From assembly GCA_038876335.1 (NCBI GenBank), contig JAVYYS010000012.1, positions 1 through 14,094 of the forward strand: a stretch of 14,094 nt of DNA. The letters are read 5' to 3'. The translations under genes were made by a program, and so were the position numbers. Position 1 is the stretch's first letter. The number at the start of each line of letters is the position of its first letter. The notes under the pieces are model-generated. The model was not told the origin of the DNA, did not search any database, and was given only the letters and a program-made list of their open reading frames with translations. This stretch comes from JAKATY01 sp038876335 (GTDB taxonomy: Archaea > Micrarchaeota > Micrarchaeia > Micrarchaeales > Micrarchaeaceae). Below are positions 13,766 through 14,094 of this stretch, piece after piece.

Positions 13766-14094
13766 ATGCTCAATGCAGAAAAGAACAGCAGAATACGAGA
13801 AAAAGGTGAGGCAACAAGGGCAAAGAGGAAAGATCAGACTGCAAAAGTATATGAAATAAAACTTGATAAAAGCAAAATCTCAAAACAAAGATCTTATGAA
13901 CTTCAAAGGCTCTTTCTTGAAGGGAAGTGGTTTACAAACTACATAATATCAAAAGGCATAACTGATTCTGTTTCTTATAAAGATTATAAAGTCAGAAAGG
14001 TAAACATAAAGGTTGGTGATAAATATGAGGAAAGGGAGCTGACCATATTGTCGTCACAGATGAAACAATACCTCATAAAAAGGCTGCAGAGCAA
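13766..14094 (+). CDS. TnpB/Cas12f-type protein, N-terminal part only (runs off right edge)
   Basis: The first 109 codons are present. After a basic, charged N-terminus (residues 1-27) come VYEIKLDKSKIS (28-39), LQRLFLEGKWFTNYI (46-60), VNIKVGDKYEERELTILSSQ (79-98) and MKQYLIKRL (99-107). The pattern LxxLFLExKWxxNxxI followed by L-x-x-LSSQMKQ matches, from memory, the N-terminal half of DPANN TnpB/OrfB proteins of the IS605 type and their Cas12f (Cas14) relatives, which are RNA-guided nucleases. The RuvC residues and zinc finger that would confirm this lie beyond the window, so TnpB and Cas12f cannot be separated. Hand counts give 40 G+C in 120 bases (13801-13920) against 34 in 60 for part of thrS (2701-2760), a sign of foreign origin. 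No TnpA is visible on its left side. Confidence 0.62.
   Translation, partial: MLNAEKNSRIREKGEATRAKRKDQTAKVYEIKLDKSKISKQRSYELQRLFLEGKWFTNYIISKGITDSVSYKDYKVRKVNIKVGDKYEERELTILSSQMKQYLIKRLQS

Overview
The window looks archaeal, most likely from a DPANN lineage of the ARMAN/Micrarchaeota type at roughly mid-40s percent GC. I infer this from TATA-box promoters close to start codons, a threonyl-tRNA synthetase carrying the archaeal deacylase-type editing domain, many small membrane and secreted proteins dense in N-glycosylation sequons, tightly packed genes, and a TnpB/Cas12f-type protein of the kind frequent in DPANN genomes. The lineage call is inference. I see no rRNA, tRNA or CRISPR array, and no gene-free stretch over 300 bases.

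Layout. Bases 1-1612 hold three minus-strand envelope genes: the N-terminus of a signal-peptide protein running off the left edge, a six-helix membrane protein of unknown function, and a VirB2/TrbC-like small membrane protein followed by a hairpin-plus-T-run terminator. A divergent intergenic region leads into thrS (1804-3504, +), which joins an archaeal editing domain to a catalytic core that looks bacterial or crenarchaeal. It converges on a 650-residue polytopic GT-C-like membrane protein (3527-5479, -). A symmetrical divergent promoter at about 5527-5549 separates this from a three-gene plus-strand operon (5625-9221): a NodU/CmcH-type carbamoyltransferase, a GT-C glycosyltransferase carrying a recent 84-bp in-frame tandem duplication, and a small anchored, sequon-rich protein that may be the detached C-terminal domain of that glycosyltransferase.

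Converging on the operon are a DPM1-like GT2 glycosyltransferase and, upstream of it, a secreted, C-terminally anchored beta-rich surface protein. Divergent from these is a radical SAM protein with an intact CxxxCxxC motif but few C-terminal cysteines. An APC amino-acid permease lies convergent to it. Its 5' end overlaps the 3' half of a csaA-like gene that has lost its N-terminal half. Immediately beyond, the AT-rich first 109 codons of a TnpB/Cas12f-type protein run off the right edge, which suggests a mobile insertion into csaA.

How the genes may work together. Bases 3527-10837 are best read as a surface-glycan module: a GT2 enzyme that would make lipid-linked sugars, GT-C enzymes that would transfer them outside the membrane, a carbamoyltransferase that could decorate a sugar, and sequon-rich exported proteins as possible acceptors. 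The radical SAM enzyme may belong to the same module. ThrRS and the permease are housekeeping. The least ordinary points are the chimeric ThrRS, the carbamoyltransferase/GT-C operon with its duplicated loop and split domain, and the TnpB-like/csaA junction.
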